A stretch of DNA of 64,000 nucleotides, taken from Acidobacteriota bacterium. Its GTDB lineage: Bacteria > Acidobacteriota > Thermoanaerobaculia > UBA5066. Location of the stretch: the NCBI GenBank assembly GCA_016716715.1, contig JADJVE010000006.1, positions 248,001 through 312,000 on the forward strand, read 5' to 3'. The notes below the pieces were generated by a model. It made no database searches and was not told where the DNA came from. It worked only from the letters and a program-made list of their open reading frames with translations. The position numbers were made by a program, and so were the translations under genes. Of this stretch, positions 8,736-18,739 are shown in pieces (positions within the stretch are counted from its first letter, which is position 1; each line of letters starts with the position of its first letter).

Positions 8736-9584
8736 TCAACCCTCCGCCACCCACTCCGGCTCGACGAGCGTCGGAAGGATCCCGGCGTCGTGGCCGCGCC
8801 TGAGGAAGAGGCGCACGGCCTCCCGGCCCCTCGGCCCGTAGGAGCGCGTCCAGTCGTTCACGTACATCCCGACGAAGCGGTCGGCCTTCTCGCGCGGGAG
8901 GCCGCGCGCGAAGCGCATCGCGTCCGTGAGGGCGTCCTCGCGGTGGAGGAGGGCGTACTCGATCGAGCGCCCGAGGGCGCGGGAGACCCGCGCGATGAGC
9001 TCGGGCCCGAGGTCGCGGCGGACGGCGTTGCCTCCGAGGGGGAGCGGAAGGCCCGTCTCCTCCTTCCAGACGACGCCGAAGTCGGCCACGAGGTGGAAGC
9101 CCTCGTCCTTCCAGGTGAGCTGGCCCTCGTGGATCACGACGCCCGCGTCCACCTCGCCGGCGTTCACGGCGTCGCCGACCTTGTCGAAGGCCATCACGAC
9201 GGGCGTCGCATCCTTCGCGTAGAGCGAGAGGCACATCGCGGCGGACGTGAGCTTCCCCGGAACCGCCACGCGCTTTCCGGCCAGGTCGGCGAGCGTGCGC
9301 GGCCCGCCCTCGCGCCGCGCGACGACGCAGGGGCCGTAACCGTCGCCGAACGACGCGCCGTGCGGAAGGAGCAGGTAGCGGTCCGCGAGGTACGCGTAGG
9401 CGTGGAACGACACGGCCGTGATCGCGAGCTCGCCCGAGAGAGCGCGCCGGTTGAGCGTCTCGATGTCGGCGAGCGTGTGCGTGTAGGTGACGCCCTCGGT
9501 GTCCACGGCGTTCGCGCGCAGTCCGTAGAACATGAACGCGTCGTCGGAGTCGGGCGAGTGAGCGAGAACGAGTGCGTCCGTCAT
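8736..9584 (-). CDS. mqnD: 1,4-dihydroxy-6-naphthoate synthase (futalosine menaquinone pathway)
   Basis: MqnD converts cyclic dehypoxanthinyl futalosine to 1,4-dihydroxy-6-naphthoate in the futalosine route to menaquinone. The 282-residue protein opens MTDALVLAHSPDSDDAFMFY, a family signature, and has the periplasmic-binding-protein-like fold seen in SFHAYAYLAD, YGPCVVARR and GVVIHEGQLTW. The ATG at 9584 is chosen although the frame stays open to 9725, since homology begins at TDALVLAHSPDSDDAF. No other mqn genes are in this window. It heads an operon with the DUF4149 gene. Confidence 0.92.
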   Translation of the reverse strand: MTDALVLAHSPDSDDAFMFYGLRANAVDTEGVTYTHTLADIETLNRRALSGELAITAVSFHAYAYLADRYLLLPHGASFGDGYGPCVVARREGGPRTLADLAGKRVAVPGKLTSAAMCLSLYAKDATPVVMAFDKVGDAVNAGEVDAGVVIHEGQLTWKDEGFHLVADFGVVWKEETGLPLPLGGNAVRRDLGPELIARVSRALGRSIEYALLHREDALTDAMRFARGLPREKADRFVGMYVNDWTRSYGPRGREAVRLFLRRGHDAGILPTLVEPEWVAEG

Positions 9585-9665
9585 GTGAGGTCTCCGATTC
9601 TCTCCGCGCGCGATCCTAGCCCGGATGCGCGCGAGACCCCCGGCGAGGCGGCAAACGAGCGGGTG

Positions 9666-9726
9666 AAAAAAACTTCGTCCGTCAAGAAAAAAATTCTTGA
9701 TTCGTGCCGTCGAGGCTCTATACAAT
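9666..9726 (+). promoter_or_regulatory. Promoter with phased A-tracts for the lysine-rich peptide gene
   Basis: A -35 element TTGATT (9697-9702) and a -10 element TACAAT (9721-9726) are separated by 18 bases, giving a start site near 9733. Two A7 tracts (9666-9672 and 9687-9693) lie upstream, 21 bases apart or about two helical turns, as in UP elements or curved promoter DNA. Such AT-rich sequence is rare in this chromosome. This is a sequence-based prediction. Confidence 0.6.
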
Positions 9727-9732
9727 TCACTC

Positions 9733-9938
9733 AGCAGAAAAAAAGAGACGGCGCCGTGATCGATTCACGATGCCGTCTCACGGGAACCAGATCTTTTGAA
9801 ATCGATCGACTCTCAAGTGACTCAGGGCAGTCGACAGAATCCGGAAGCGCTAGTCCCCGTCCTTCGAGGGGCGGACAACCTAGCATGCAGCTTCCGGCAC
9901 TGTCAACGAAACCTGCCAGTAAGGAGGTGACAGAAACC
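9733..9938 (+). promoter_or_regulatory. Structured 5' leader with four stem-loops
   Basis: The roughly 205-base untranslated leader of the tiny lysine-rich gene contains consecutive inverted repeats. H1: 9745-9752 pairs with 9772-9779 (GAGACGGC/GCCGTCTC), with inner stem 9755-9759/9765-9769. H2: 9806-9811 pairs with 9829-9834. H3: 9841-9848 pairs with 9890-9897 (CCGGAAGC/GCTTCCGG), with inner stem 9849-9853/9880-9884. H4: 9900-9905 pairs with 9928-9933 (CTGTCA/TGACAG), and CCT 9912-9914 can pair with AGG 9925-9927, placing the Shine-Dalgarno inside the 3' arm. I recognise no known riboswitch class. The layout suggests translational control or RNA stability. Confidence 0.6.
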
Positions 9939-10001
9939 ATGCCGGCCAAGAAGAAAGCTGCTAAGAAGAGCACCAAGAAGGCGAAGAAGGGTAAGAAGTA
10001 A
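9939..10001 (+). CDS. Tiny lysine-rich peptide (20 residues, 11 Lys)
   Basis: The product is MPAKKKAAKKSTKKAKKGKK, resembling the tail of histone H1-like nucleoid proteins. The ATG at 9939 sits 8 bases after AAGGAGGTGA (9921-9930), a full ten-base match to the 16S anti-Shine-Dalgarno. The gene has its own promoter, a long structured leader and a strong terminator 46 bases after the stop, so it looks like an independent, highly expressed unit. A longer in-frame reading would lack a ribosome site and use atypical codons across the leader. Probable role: binding nucleic acid or ribosomes. I recognise no named family; it is too short for routine gene callers. Confidence 0.7.
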   Translation: MPAKKKAAKKSTKKAKKGKK

Positions 10002-10046
10002 CTTAGTTACTTCAAACCATTCCAATCCAAGGTATTTCCGGGATTC

Positions 10047-10075
10047 GGGGGCTACACCAGCCCCCTTATTTTTTT
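10047..10075 (+). terminator. Rho-independent terminator
   Basis: Stem GGGGGCT (10047-10053) and AGCCCCC (10059-10065) with loop ACACC, followed by TTATTTTTTT. This is a textbook intrinsic terminator for the lysine-rich peptide gene. A second hairpin follows at 10076-10106 (GTCCGGA/TCCGGAC with inner CGCCA/TGGCG). Confidence 0.9.
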
Positions 10076-10146
10076 GTCCGGACGCCATCCTGGCGTTTTC
10101 CGGACCCCGAGATTTCCACAGCGTATTCCTCGGGTTTTGCACGGCG

Positions 10147-10166
10147 GTATGTGAAGTCTCATATAC
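10147..10166 (+). promoter_or_regulatory. Putative PadR operator overlapping the padR promoter
   Basis: GTATGTGAAGTCTCATATAC is an imperfect dyad: half-sites GTATGTGA and (reverse complement) GTATATGA match at 7 of 8 bases around a 4-base centre. It ends 7 bases before the PadR ATG and overlaps a -10-like TATACT (10162-10167), with a weak -35 TTGCAC at 10137-10142. PadR proteins bind such dyads and often repress themselves. A start site near 10174 would make the padR transcript nearly leaderless. Confidence 0.6.
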
Positions 10167-10173
10167 TCGCGGC

Positions 10174-10692
10174 ATGTCGCTCTCACACGTCCTGCTGGGT
10201 CTTCTCTCGACGACTCCGGCCAGCGGGTGGGACCTCAAGCGGCGCCTCGGCGAGGATCCCGCGCGCGGATGGGACGCGGATCTCTCCCAGATCTACCCGG
10301 CTCTGCGTCGTCTCCTGCGCGGCGGCTTCGTCTCCCTCAAGCGGCGGCGCTCGCCGCAGGGACCTCCGCGGAGGGAGTACCGCGTGACGCCGTCCGGCCG
10401 CCGCGAGCTGAAGGAGTGGCTCGCCGAGCCCTACGCGCTCCCCCGCCCGCACGACGGGACGCTCGCGCGGCTCGCCCTTCTCGAGCGCAGCCTCCCACCC
10501 GACCGCGTGCGGCGCCTGCAGGAATACCGCGGCCTCCTCGCCGACGAGCTCAAGCGCGCGGCGACCGGCACGACCGCCGCGCGGCGGCGGCGCCGCGTCC
10601 TCCTCGAGACGGAGCTCGCGTGGGCAGACGCGGAGTCGGCCGCGCTCCTCGCGGGCCGCTCGCTCGGCCCCGCCGCGAAGGAGCGCGCGTGA
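10174..10692 (+). CDS. PadR-family transcriptional regulator
   Basis: A 172-residue winged-helix regulator. Residues about 1-75 form the PadR DNA-binding domain (LSHVLLGLLSTTPASGWDL, then DLSQIYPALRRLLRGGFV, then YRVTPSGRRELKEWL). The C-terminal helical part (ARLALLERSLPPDRV onward) is the dimerisation domain. PadR proteins usually repress transcription and respond to small molecules. A matching dyad operator sits immediately upstream. The TGA overlaps the GTG of the next gene by 4 bases, so the two are co-translated and the unknown 559-residue protein is the likely regulated partner. Confidence 0.9.
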   Translation: MSLSHVLLGLLSTTPASGWDLKRRLGEDPARGWDADLSQIYPALRRLLRGGFVSLKRRRSPQGPPRREYRVTPSGRRELKEWLAEPYALPRPHDGTLARLALLERSLPPDRVRRLQEYRGLLADELKRAATGTTAARRRRRVLLETELAWADAESAALLAGRSLGPAAKERA

Positions 10693-12368
10693 CCGCCCGC
10701 GAGGCCTTCGGCGTCCTCGAAGCGGCGCGGACCGAGCGGGGCCCCTCCGCCGCCGCCCGGCGGCTCGCGGCGCTGGACGTCGTCTCGCGCGCCCGGCTCG
10801 TCACCGCCAGGCAGGTCGAGCGTCTGCACGAGGCGCTGTGCTTCCTGCGCGCTTATCCGGACGACGCGGCCGTCCTCGCGCGGACCGAGGTTCTCCTCGC
10901 GCGCTTCGCCCGGCGGCCCGACCTCGCTCGTCACCGCGCCGCGCTGGAAGACAGCGGCATCGCGGGCACGAAGACGCGCTTCCCCTTCTTCGCCGGCACC
11001 GCGCGCTGGCTCGCCGCGCGCTGGGGCAAACATCTCCGCGTGGACTGGCGGCGGTTCGAAAAGGGCGCCGCCCTCGAGCGCCTCCTCCCCCTCGTCACGC
11101 TCTGGGCCGAGACGCCCGCCCTCGACGAGCTCGACCTCGGGACGCGCGGCTGGGTGAAGCGCCTCAAGGGGCCGCAGGAGACCGACGCCGCGTTCCTCAT
11201 CCGCCGCCTTTCCAGGCTGGGCCGTGGAACGTTCGAGCAGGAGGCGGCCTGGGAGGGGCTCGAGCTGCCGCTCGTCCTCGAGCCCGGCCCCGGCACGCCC
11301 GCCCGCACGAACGCGTGCATCCGGACGGCGCCCGTCGTCTTCCAGACCACGCCCCTCGACCGCGGACGCCCCGACGTCCGCCGCGAGATCGCCCGGCCGC
11401 CGCTCTCCGTCGAGGCAGTCCCCCGCCGGGACGCCGAGCGCTATCTCGACCTCGCGAAGGAAGCCATGGTCGCGAGGGCACGGGACCTCGATGCCTTCCA
11501 GTGGGGCGACCCGGAGGACGTCCGCCTCGTGACGTATCCGGACGGCCTGTCGTTCGCCGCGATCGGCGTCGTTCCCGAGCGCCGGCTGCTCCTCGAGTCG
11601 GTCTACGGGTTCCTGACGCTGAAGAACGGCGTCCCGATCGGCTACGTCCTCACGAGCGCTCTCTTCGGCTCCTCCGAGATCGCCTACAACGTCTTCGAGT
11701 CGTTCCGCGGCGGTGAGTCGGGCCTCGTCTACGGCAAGGTCCTCTCGATGTCGCGCGCCCTCTTCGGCTCGGACGTCTTCACGATCTTTCCGTACCAGCT
11801 CGGTGGTTACGGCAACCCCGAGGCGCTTCAGTCGGGCGCGTGGTGGTTCTACCGCAAGCTCGGCTTTGCGCCCCGCGCCCCGCGCGCCGTGGCTCTCATG
11901 GAGGCAGAAGAGCGGCGGATGGCCGCGGACCCGAAGCACCGCACGTCCCTCCCGGACCTGAAGGTCCTCGCCTCGGAAAACCTCTACTGGTTCGGCGGAC
12001 GGGAACGCAGCGACGCGATCGGCCTCGTCGAGCTGCCGAACGTGGGCCTGCGCGTCGTCGACATGGTGGCCGCGCGTTTCGGGTCGGATCGCGAGAGGGC
12101 GGAGGCGGTCCTGACGGCGGAGGCGGCGCGCCTGCTCGGCGCGCGCACGAACGCGTGGACGCCGGCCGAGCGCCTCGCCTTCCGGCGCTGGGCGCCGCTC
12201 GTCTCGATCCTGCCGAACGTAAGGGCCTGGTCGGCGGCGGAAAGGCGCGCGCTCGCCGCCGTGATCCGGGCCAAGGGCGGGCGGCGCGAGTCGGATTTCG
12301 TCCGCCTCTTCGACGCGCACGGCAAGCTCCGCAGGGCGGTCGCAGCGCTGGCGAAAGATCCCGGCTAG
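10689..12368 (+). CDS. Unknown 559-residue protein with GNAT-like region
   Basis: The GTG at 10689 overlaps the padR stop by 4 bases (GTGA). There is no signal peptide or membrane helix. The segment YGNPEALQSGAWWFYRKLGF (around residues 375-395) resembles the end of a GNAT acetyltransferase fold, and the preceding GVPIGYVLTSALFGSSEIAY looks like its core strand. Flanking helical regions are Arg/Ala-rich and I cannot assign them. Coupling to PadR suggests expression tuned to a small-molecule or stress signal. It converges on the helicase gene and overlaps its stop by 4 bases. Confidence 0.7.
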   Translation: MTAREAFGVLEAARTERGPSAAARRLAALDVVSRARLVTARQVERLHEALCFLRAYPDDAAVLARTEVLLARFARRPDLARHRAALEDSGIAGTKTRFPFFAGTARWLAARWGKHLRVDWRRFEKGAALERLLPLVTLWAETPALDELDLGTRGWVKRLKGPQETDAAFLIRRLSRLGRGTFEQEAAWEGLELPLVLEPGPGTPARTNACIRTAPVVFQTTPLDRGRPDVRREIARPPLSVEAVPRRDAERYLDLAKEAMVARARDLDAFQWGDPEDVRLVTYPDGLSFAAIGVVPERRLLLESVYGFLTLKNGVPIGYVLTSALFGSSEIAYNVFESFRGGESGLVYGKVLSMSRALFGSDVFTIFPYQLGGYGNPEALQSGAWWFYRKLGFAPRAPRAVALMEAEERRMAADPKHRTSLPDLKVLASENLYWFGGRERSDAIGLVELPNVGLRVVDMVAARFGSDRERAEAVLTAEAARLLGARTNAWTPAERLAFRRWAPLVSILPNVRAWSAAERRALAAVIRAKGGRRESDFVRLFDAHGKLRRAVAALAKDPG

Positions 12369-14759
12369 ACCGGCGACAGGTTCGCGAACTTCGCGACGAA
12401 CTTCTTGCGGCCCGCCCGGTCGAAGTAGACGACCAGCTTTTCGGCGTCGCCGGAGCCTTCGACCGTGAGAACCACCCCGACTCCGTAATCGGGGTGCAGC
12501 ACCTTCGACCCGCGCCGGAAGCCGGAAGCCGTCGGCGGGGGCGGCGTGCGCTTCATCACCCCCCTGACGGGGGTGATGTTCCGCATCGGGGGGCGGCCGA
12601 AGAGAGATTTCTTCGAAGGTGAAGAGGGGGGAGATTTCCTGGGATTCGTTCTCGTAGTCGGGAAACAGCGAACCGCCGGACGAGGCGCCGCCTCGGCCAC
12701 CGAACGCCCCGCCGCCGTAAGGCTGCCGCCCGCCGTACCCCCTCCCCCTATTACCTTCTAAGAAATCAGAATCCCCGGTCCCCGTCCCCGGTCTCCCTCC
12801 GAAGCCAGACGTCATGTCCTCGTACTGGACGACTTCCCCGGGGATCGCGTCGAGGAACGGAGAGCGGTCGCGGCTCATCCACTCGCCCCGCACCATCCGG
12901 CGCCGTACCCACGAGATCGTGAGGCGCTCCTTGGCACGCGTCATCCCGACGTACGCGAGGCGGCGCTCCTCCTCGAACTGGTCGTCGTCGTCGCGCGAGG
13001 AGGCGTGCGGGAGCGAGCCGTCCTCGGCGCCCGCCAGGAAGACGTCGTCGAACTCCAGTCCCTTGGCCGCGTGGAGCGTGATGAGGAGGATTCCCTTCTT
13101 CTCGTCGGCCTCGTCGGCGTCGGCCCGGAGCGTCACCGCGTCGAGGAAGCCCGCGATCGTCGGGTCGTCGCCCTCTCCGCCGTAGGACGCCGCGCGCTCG
13201 TGCTCGCGGGCGGCCGCGAGGAGCTCGTCGAGGTTCTCGCGGCGGGCCTCGTCCTGCGGGTCGAGGGAGTTCTCGTAGAGTTTCGTGAGGCCCGTCTCCT
13301 CCAGCGCGAACGCCATCACCGCTGCCGCGCCGGTGTTCTCCGCCGAGCCGAACTCCGCGAGGCGCTTCACGAGGTCCCGGAACTCGGTCAGAGCCTTCCG
13401 CGCCCGCTCCGTCATGCCGGAGGGCAGCTCGTCGAGAGCCGCGAGGAGTGAGAGGTCCTTCTCCGCCGCGTGGGCCTCGAGCGCCTCCAGCGTCGCCGCG
13501 CCCACGCCGCGCGCCGGCACGTTCACGACCCGGCGGAATGAAACCCCGTCCGCCGGGTTCCGCGCAAGCCGCAGGTACGCGAGGAGATCCTTGATCTCGG
13601 CCCGCTCGTAGAACTTCGTCCCGCCGACGAGGATGTACGGCAGGTTCCCGCGCAGAAGCTCGTCTTCGAACGGACGGGACTGCGCGTTCGTGCGGAAGAG
13701 GACCGCCACTTCGCCCTGCGGCCGGGCGCGCCGCGCCGCGGCGACACGCGCGACGATCTCGCGGGCCTCGTCGCGCTCCTCGTCGAACGCCACGAGCCGC
13801 ACCTTCTCCCCGCCCGTCTTCGTGGCCTTGAGCGTCTTCCCGAGTCGGCGTTTGTTCTCGGCGACGACGGCGCCCGCGGCCTTCAGGATCGGCGCCGTCG
13901 AGCGGTAGTTGCGCTCGAGGCGGACCGTCTTCGCCGTCGGGAAGTCGCGCGTGAACTCCAGGATGTTCGAGACGTCCGCCCCGCGCCAGCGGTAGATGGA
14001 CTGGTCCTCGTCGCCCACGACGAAGAGGTTCCCGGCCTCGCCCGTAACGAGCTTCACGAGCTTCGCCTGGACGCGGTTCGTGTCCTGGTACTCGTCGACG
14101 AGGAGGTGCCGGATGCTGCGGCGGAGGAGATCGCGCACCTTCTCGTTCGACCCGACGAGCTTCGCCGAGAGGACGAGGAGGTCGTCGAAATCGAGGGCCT
14201 GCGACGCCCGGAGCGTCTTCTCGTAGCGGCGCGCCACGTCCGCGAGGCGCGAGCCGAGGAAGTCGCCGAAGCGGCGCGGGAAGTCGTCCGGGGAGATGCC
14301 CTCGTTCTTGGCCGCGGAGATCTTCGACTGGATCTGGCGCGGGGTCGCCGACTTCTCCGGAATCGCGACCTCCTTCATGACGCGCTTGACGACGGCGAGC
14401 TGGTCGTCAGAGTCGAAGACGACGAAGCCGCGCGGGAGGCCCGCCTCGTCCGCGAAACGGCGCAGAAGGCGCACGCCCCAGGAGTGGAACGTCCCGACGT
14501 ACGAGCGCGGGCGCTCGGTGCCGAGGAGGTTCGCGACGCGCTCCTTCATCTCGCCGGCGGCCTTGTTCGTGAACGTGACCGCGACGATCCCCTCCTGCGG
14601 GACGCCGTGCGCGACGAGCCACGCGAGGCGGCGCGTCAGGACGCGCGTCTTCCCCGAGCCGGCCCCCGCGAGGACGAGGAGCGGCCCTTCGCCGTGCGAG
14701 ACGGCGGCGGCCTGTTCGGGATTGAGGCCTTCGAGGAGATCTTCCGGGCGGGCGACCAA
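12365..14759 (-). CDS. pcrA: UvrD/PcrA-type DNA helicase, apparent frameshift near C-terminus
   Basis: This superfamily 1A 3'-5' helicase acts in repair and in removing stalled complexes. Motifs in order: Q-motif LNPEQAAAV, Walker A AGAGSGKT, Ia FTNKAAGEMKERV, II LLVDEYQDTNR, III VGDEDQSIYRWRGA, IV RNYRST, V ITLHAAKGLEFDDVF, VI RRLAYVGMTRAKERL. The start is TTG 14759 (VARPEDLLEGLNPEQ). After the linker ending FPDYENESQE the frame runs into nonsense. The typical PcrA tail (GSKVLHPDYGVGVVLTVEGS to FANLSPV) lies one base further on and stops at 12365. One extra base around 12588-12631, where two G6 runs sit, would explain this. The corrected protein is about 797 residues, a normal length. Confidence 0.85.
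12606..12626 (+). repeat. Dispersed AT-rich motif, copy in helicase gene
   Basis: GATTTCTTCGAAGGTGAAGAG lies inside the helicase coding region on the opposite strand, right where its reading frame breaks. It matches 20 of 21 bases with the copy at 63214-63234, and its first 17 bases match the 22188 and 63855 copies except at position 9. Confidence 0.65.
12751..12767 (-). repeat. Dispersed AT-rich motif, second copy in helicase gene
   Basis: Read on the minus strand this is GATTTCTTAGAAGGTAA, identical over 15 bases to the left arm of the 22188 palindrome. It is in frame in the helicase, encoding DFLEGN within the Gly/Arg-rich linker. Confidence 0.6.
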
Positions 14760-14828
14760 GGGGCGCGATGGTAGCGCAGGCGCTGGGCCCGTGCAGGTTG
14801 CTCATGGCGCCGGAGGTCGAAGAGAAGA

Positions 14829-14870
14829 ATTCTTAGAAAGGTGGCCGAATCGGCGGGCACTTCCTAAGGA
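14829..14870. repeat. Degenerate palindromic intergenic repeat
   Basis: This sits in the 123-base gap between the divergent helicase and surface-protein genes. It reads TTCTTAGAAAGGTG, a GC-rich centre with GGCGGGCAC, then TTCCTAAGGA. The order and spacing match the element at 22188-22230 (TTCTTAGAAGGTG, GCGGGCACA, CTTCTAAGAA), suggesting a shared repeat family. Confidence 0.5.
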
Positions 14871-14882
14871 CCGAGGACCGTC

Positions 14883-16869
14883 ATGCACATCCGCCGGCGA
14901 ACCCTTCGCGGGCTCTTTCCCCTCTCTCTTCTCCTTCTCCTCTTCGCCGCTCCCGCCCTTTCGCAGAACATCCTCGTGAATCCCGGGTTCGACCGGGACG
15001 TCGCGGGCTGGACGCCCCGGACCTACTCGTATCCCGACCCGACGCACGGGGACGCTTCCGCGACTTGGACGGCGACCGATGCGACGGGCAGCGCGGCATC
15101 CGGCGGGCTTGCGCTCCATGCGACGACGGGATACCACCAGATCGCGCAGCTTTCGCTGGATCAGTGCTTCGACACGTCGGCAGGCCGCCTCGTCTCCTTC
15201 GGCGCGAAGTTCCTGACGACCCGTCAGTTCGGGGAATCGAGCGCGTCCGTCGACGTCGCGTTCTTCGACTCGCCAGCCTGCGGCGGGTCCCAGCTCGGCT
15301 CCGCGCAGGCAACGTCCTCCGGACTCGTCGGCTACCCCGAAATGAGCTCGCAGGGCCTCTGGTTGCCGGCCTCCGCGGCGGTCCTCTCGTCACCCGGCAG
15401 CCGCTCGATGCGCGTCAGTGTCACCGCTAGCTCCGTTGGGGTCGGGTACTACGGGTCCGGCTACGTCGACGCGATCGCGGACGATGTCTATGCGACGACA
15501 GCACCCGCTACGCTGACCTCGTCGATCCTCCCGTCCGCCGCCTGGGTCCACGGGGCCGGAGGCATCTGGTGGTCGACGCAGATCTGGCTGTCCAACCCCG
15601 GAGCAACCGACGCCACGGTCAAGCTCAAATGGCTCGGCCACGACGCGGACGGACGCGGGGGCCCCGAGTTCACGTACGTCGTTCGTGCTGGTGAGATCGT
15701 CGCCCCCAACTTGTGGTCGTCGCTGTGGTTTCCCGAGGACTATGGCGCGATCCTCGTGACCTCGTCGTCGCCGTCGGTGTTTCTCCAGAGCGAGACCTCA
15801 ACTTCGAGCCCCAGCGGCGGCACTGTGGGCCAGGCTCTCCCGGCGTTCGGCCCCGCCGACTTTGCGGGCGCGACGCCGAGGACGCTCGTGCCCATCCGCG
15901 AGAACACCTCCTTCCGCACGAACCTCGTCCTCTCGAACGCCACCGAGGCGCCGCTCACGGCTCACGTCGTCCTGTATGCGGCCGACGGAACGCAGATCGG
16001 CTCGCGCAACATCGACCTCCCGCCCCTCGGCATGACGCAAATCAACCGCGTCGCCTCGGCCCTCGGCGCGGCGACGCTCGACGCGGGTCGCATCGCGGTT
16101 TCGACGCCCACGCCCGGCGGCCTCGTCGCGGCCTATGCCTCCATCATCGACAACGTCACGAATGACCCACGCACACTCCTGCCGCAGGATGTCAGCCCCT
16201 CTACGCCAGGACCGTGGCTCATACAGTCCGCCGCGTCGACCTTCGGCAGCGGTGGTAGCCACTGGACAACTGACCTGACGCTTGCAAACGCTTGGACCTC
16301 TGACGCAACCACCTACTTCAGGTGCTTCGCCTCGTCAGGCGGCGCCATCAACTGGGTCAGAGCCGTTTCCGCAGGCGAGACCTTGACGATTCGCGACCCG
16401 CTCGGGCCAGGGCCCCTCCTGGGGACCGATCCACATTACTACCACTTCGCGGAGCATTGCCGTCACGGCGGAAACCTCGACGCCGACCGCCGGGGGCGGG
16501 ACGGTCGGCCAGACCGTCGCCGTGGTGCGTGCGGCCGACCTCATCGGCGCCGCGCCACGGTCCATCGTTCCGGTCCGCGACGACTCCCAATTCCGGACGA
16601 ACCTCGTCCTTTCGAATGCCACCGAGTTATTTGTCACCGTCCACGTGGGGCTCTTCGACGTAAGCGGCGCCCTTCTCGGTTCGCGCGACGTGAACCTCTT
16701 TCCCCTCAGCGCGACGCAGATCGGTGGCGTCGGGTGGGCGCTCGCGGGAGCATCGGTCAATCTCGGCCGCATCTCCGTCTCGACGCCGACCCCCGGGGGC
16801 CTCGTCGCGGCCTACGCCTCCGTCATCGACAACGTCACGAACGACCCGCGGACCATCCTGCCGCGCTGA
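14883..16869 (+). CDS. Secreted surface protein with tandem repeat domain, frameshifted
   Basis: The signal peptide (LLLLLFAAPALSQ) is followed by a carbohydrate-binding-like jelly-roll region (ILVNPGFDRDVAGW, residues about 27-205). Two copies of an unknown beta-rich repeat follow. Unit 1 contains SFRTNLVLSNATEAPLTAHV and ends GGLVAAYASIIDNVTNDP. Unit 2 contains QFRTNLVLSNATELFVTVHV and ends GGLVAAYASVIDNVTNDP. The first frame runs to about 16427 (PLLGTDPHYYH becomes nonsense). Unit 2 continues one base later (IHITTTSRSIAVTAET...) to the TGA at 16867-16869. Skipping one base near 16428 gives about 661 residues. It is likely extracellular; the binding target is unknown. Confidence 0.72.
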
Positions 16870-16881
16870 CGCGGCGGGGCG

Positions 16882-18735
<1,854 letters not shown>

Positions 18736-18739
18736 CGCG

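Noticed and set aside
8586..9938. Long in-frame extension upstream of the lysine-rich peptide
   Set aside because: It is antisense to mqnD and crosses the promoter and hairpin leader; the ATG at 9939 has a perfect ribosome site.
9733..9938. 6S RNA or known riboswitch in the leader
   Set aside because: No 6S-like open bubble or recognised aptamer sequence; the hairpins are separate and lead to a ribosome site.
12554..12640. Programmed ribosomal frameshift in the helicase
   Set aside because: No classical X XXY YYZ site with a -1 shift; a +1 shift is needed and a homopolymer error is simpler. Kept only as a possibility.
10431..14759. A continuous 1442-codon reading frame extending the helicase
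   Set aside because: Past about 12600 it is Arg/Gly nonsense antisense to the 10689 gene; the true PcrA tail is in the neighbouring frame.
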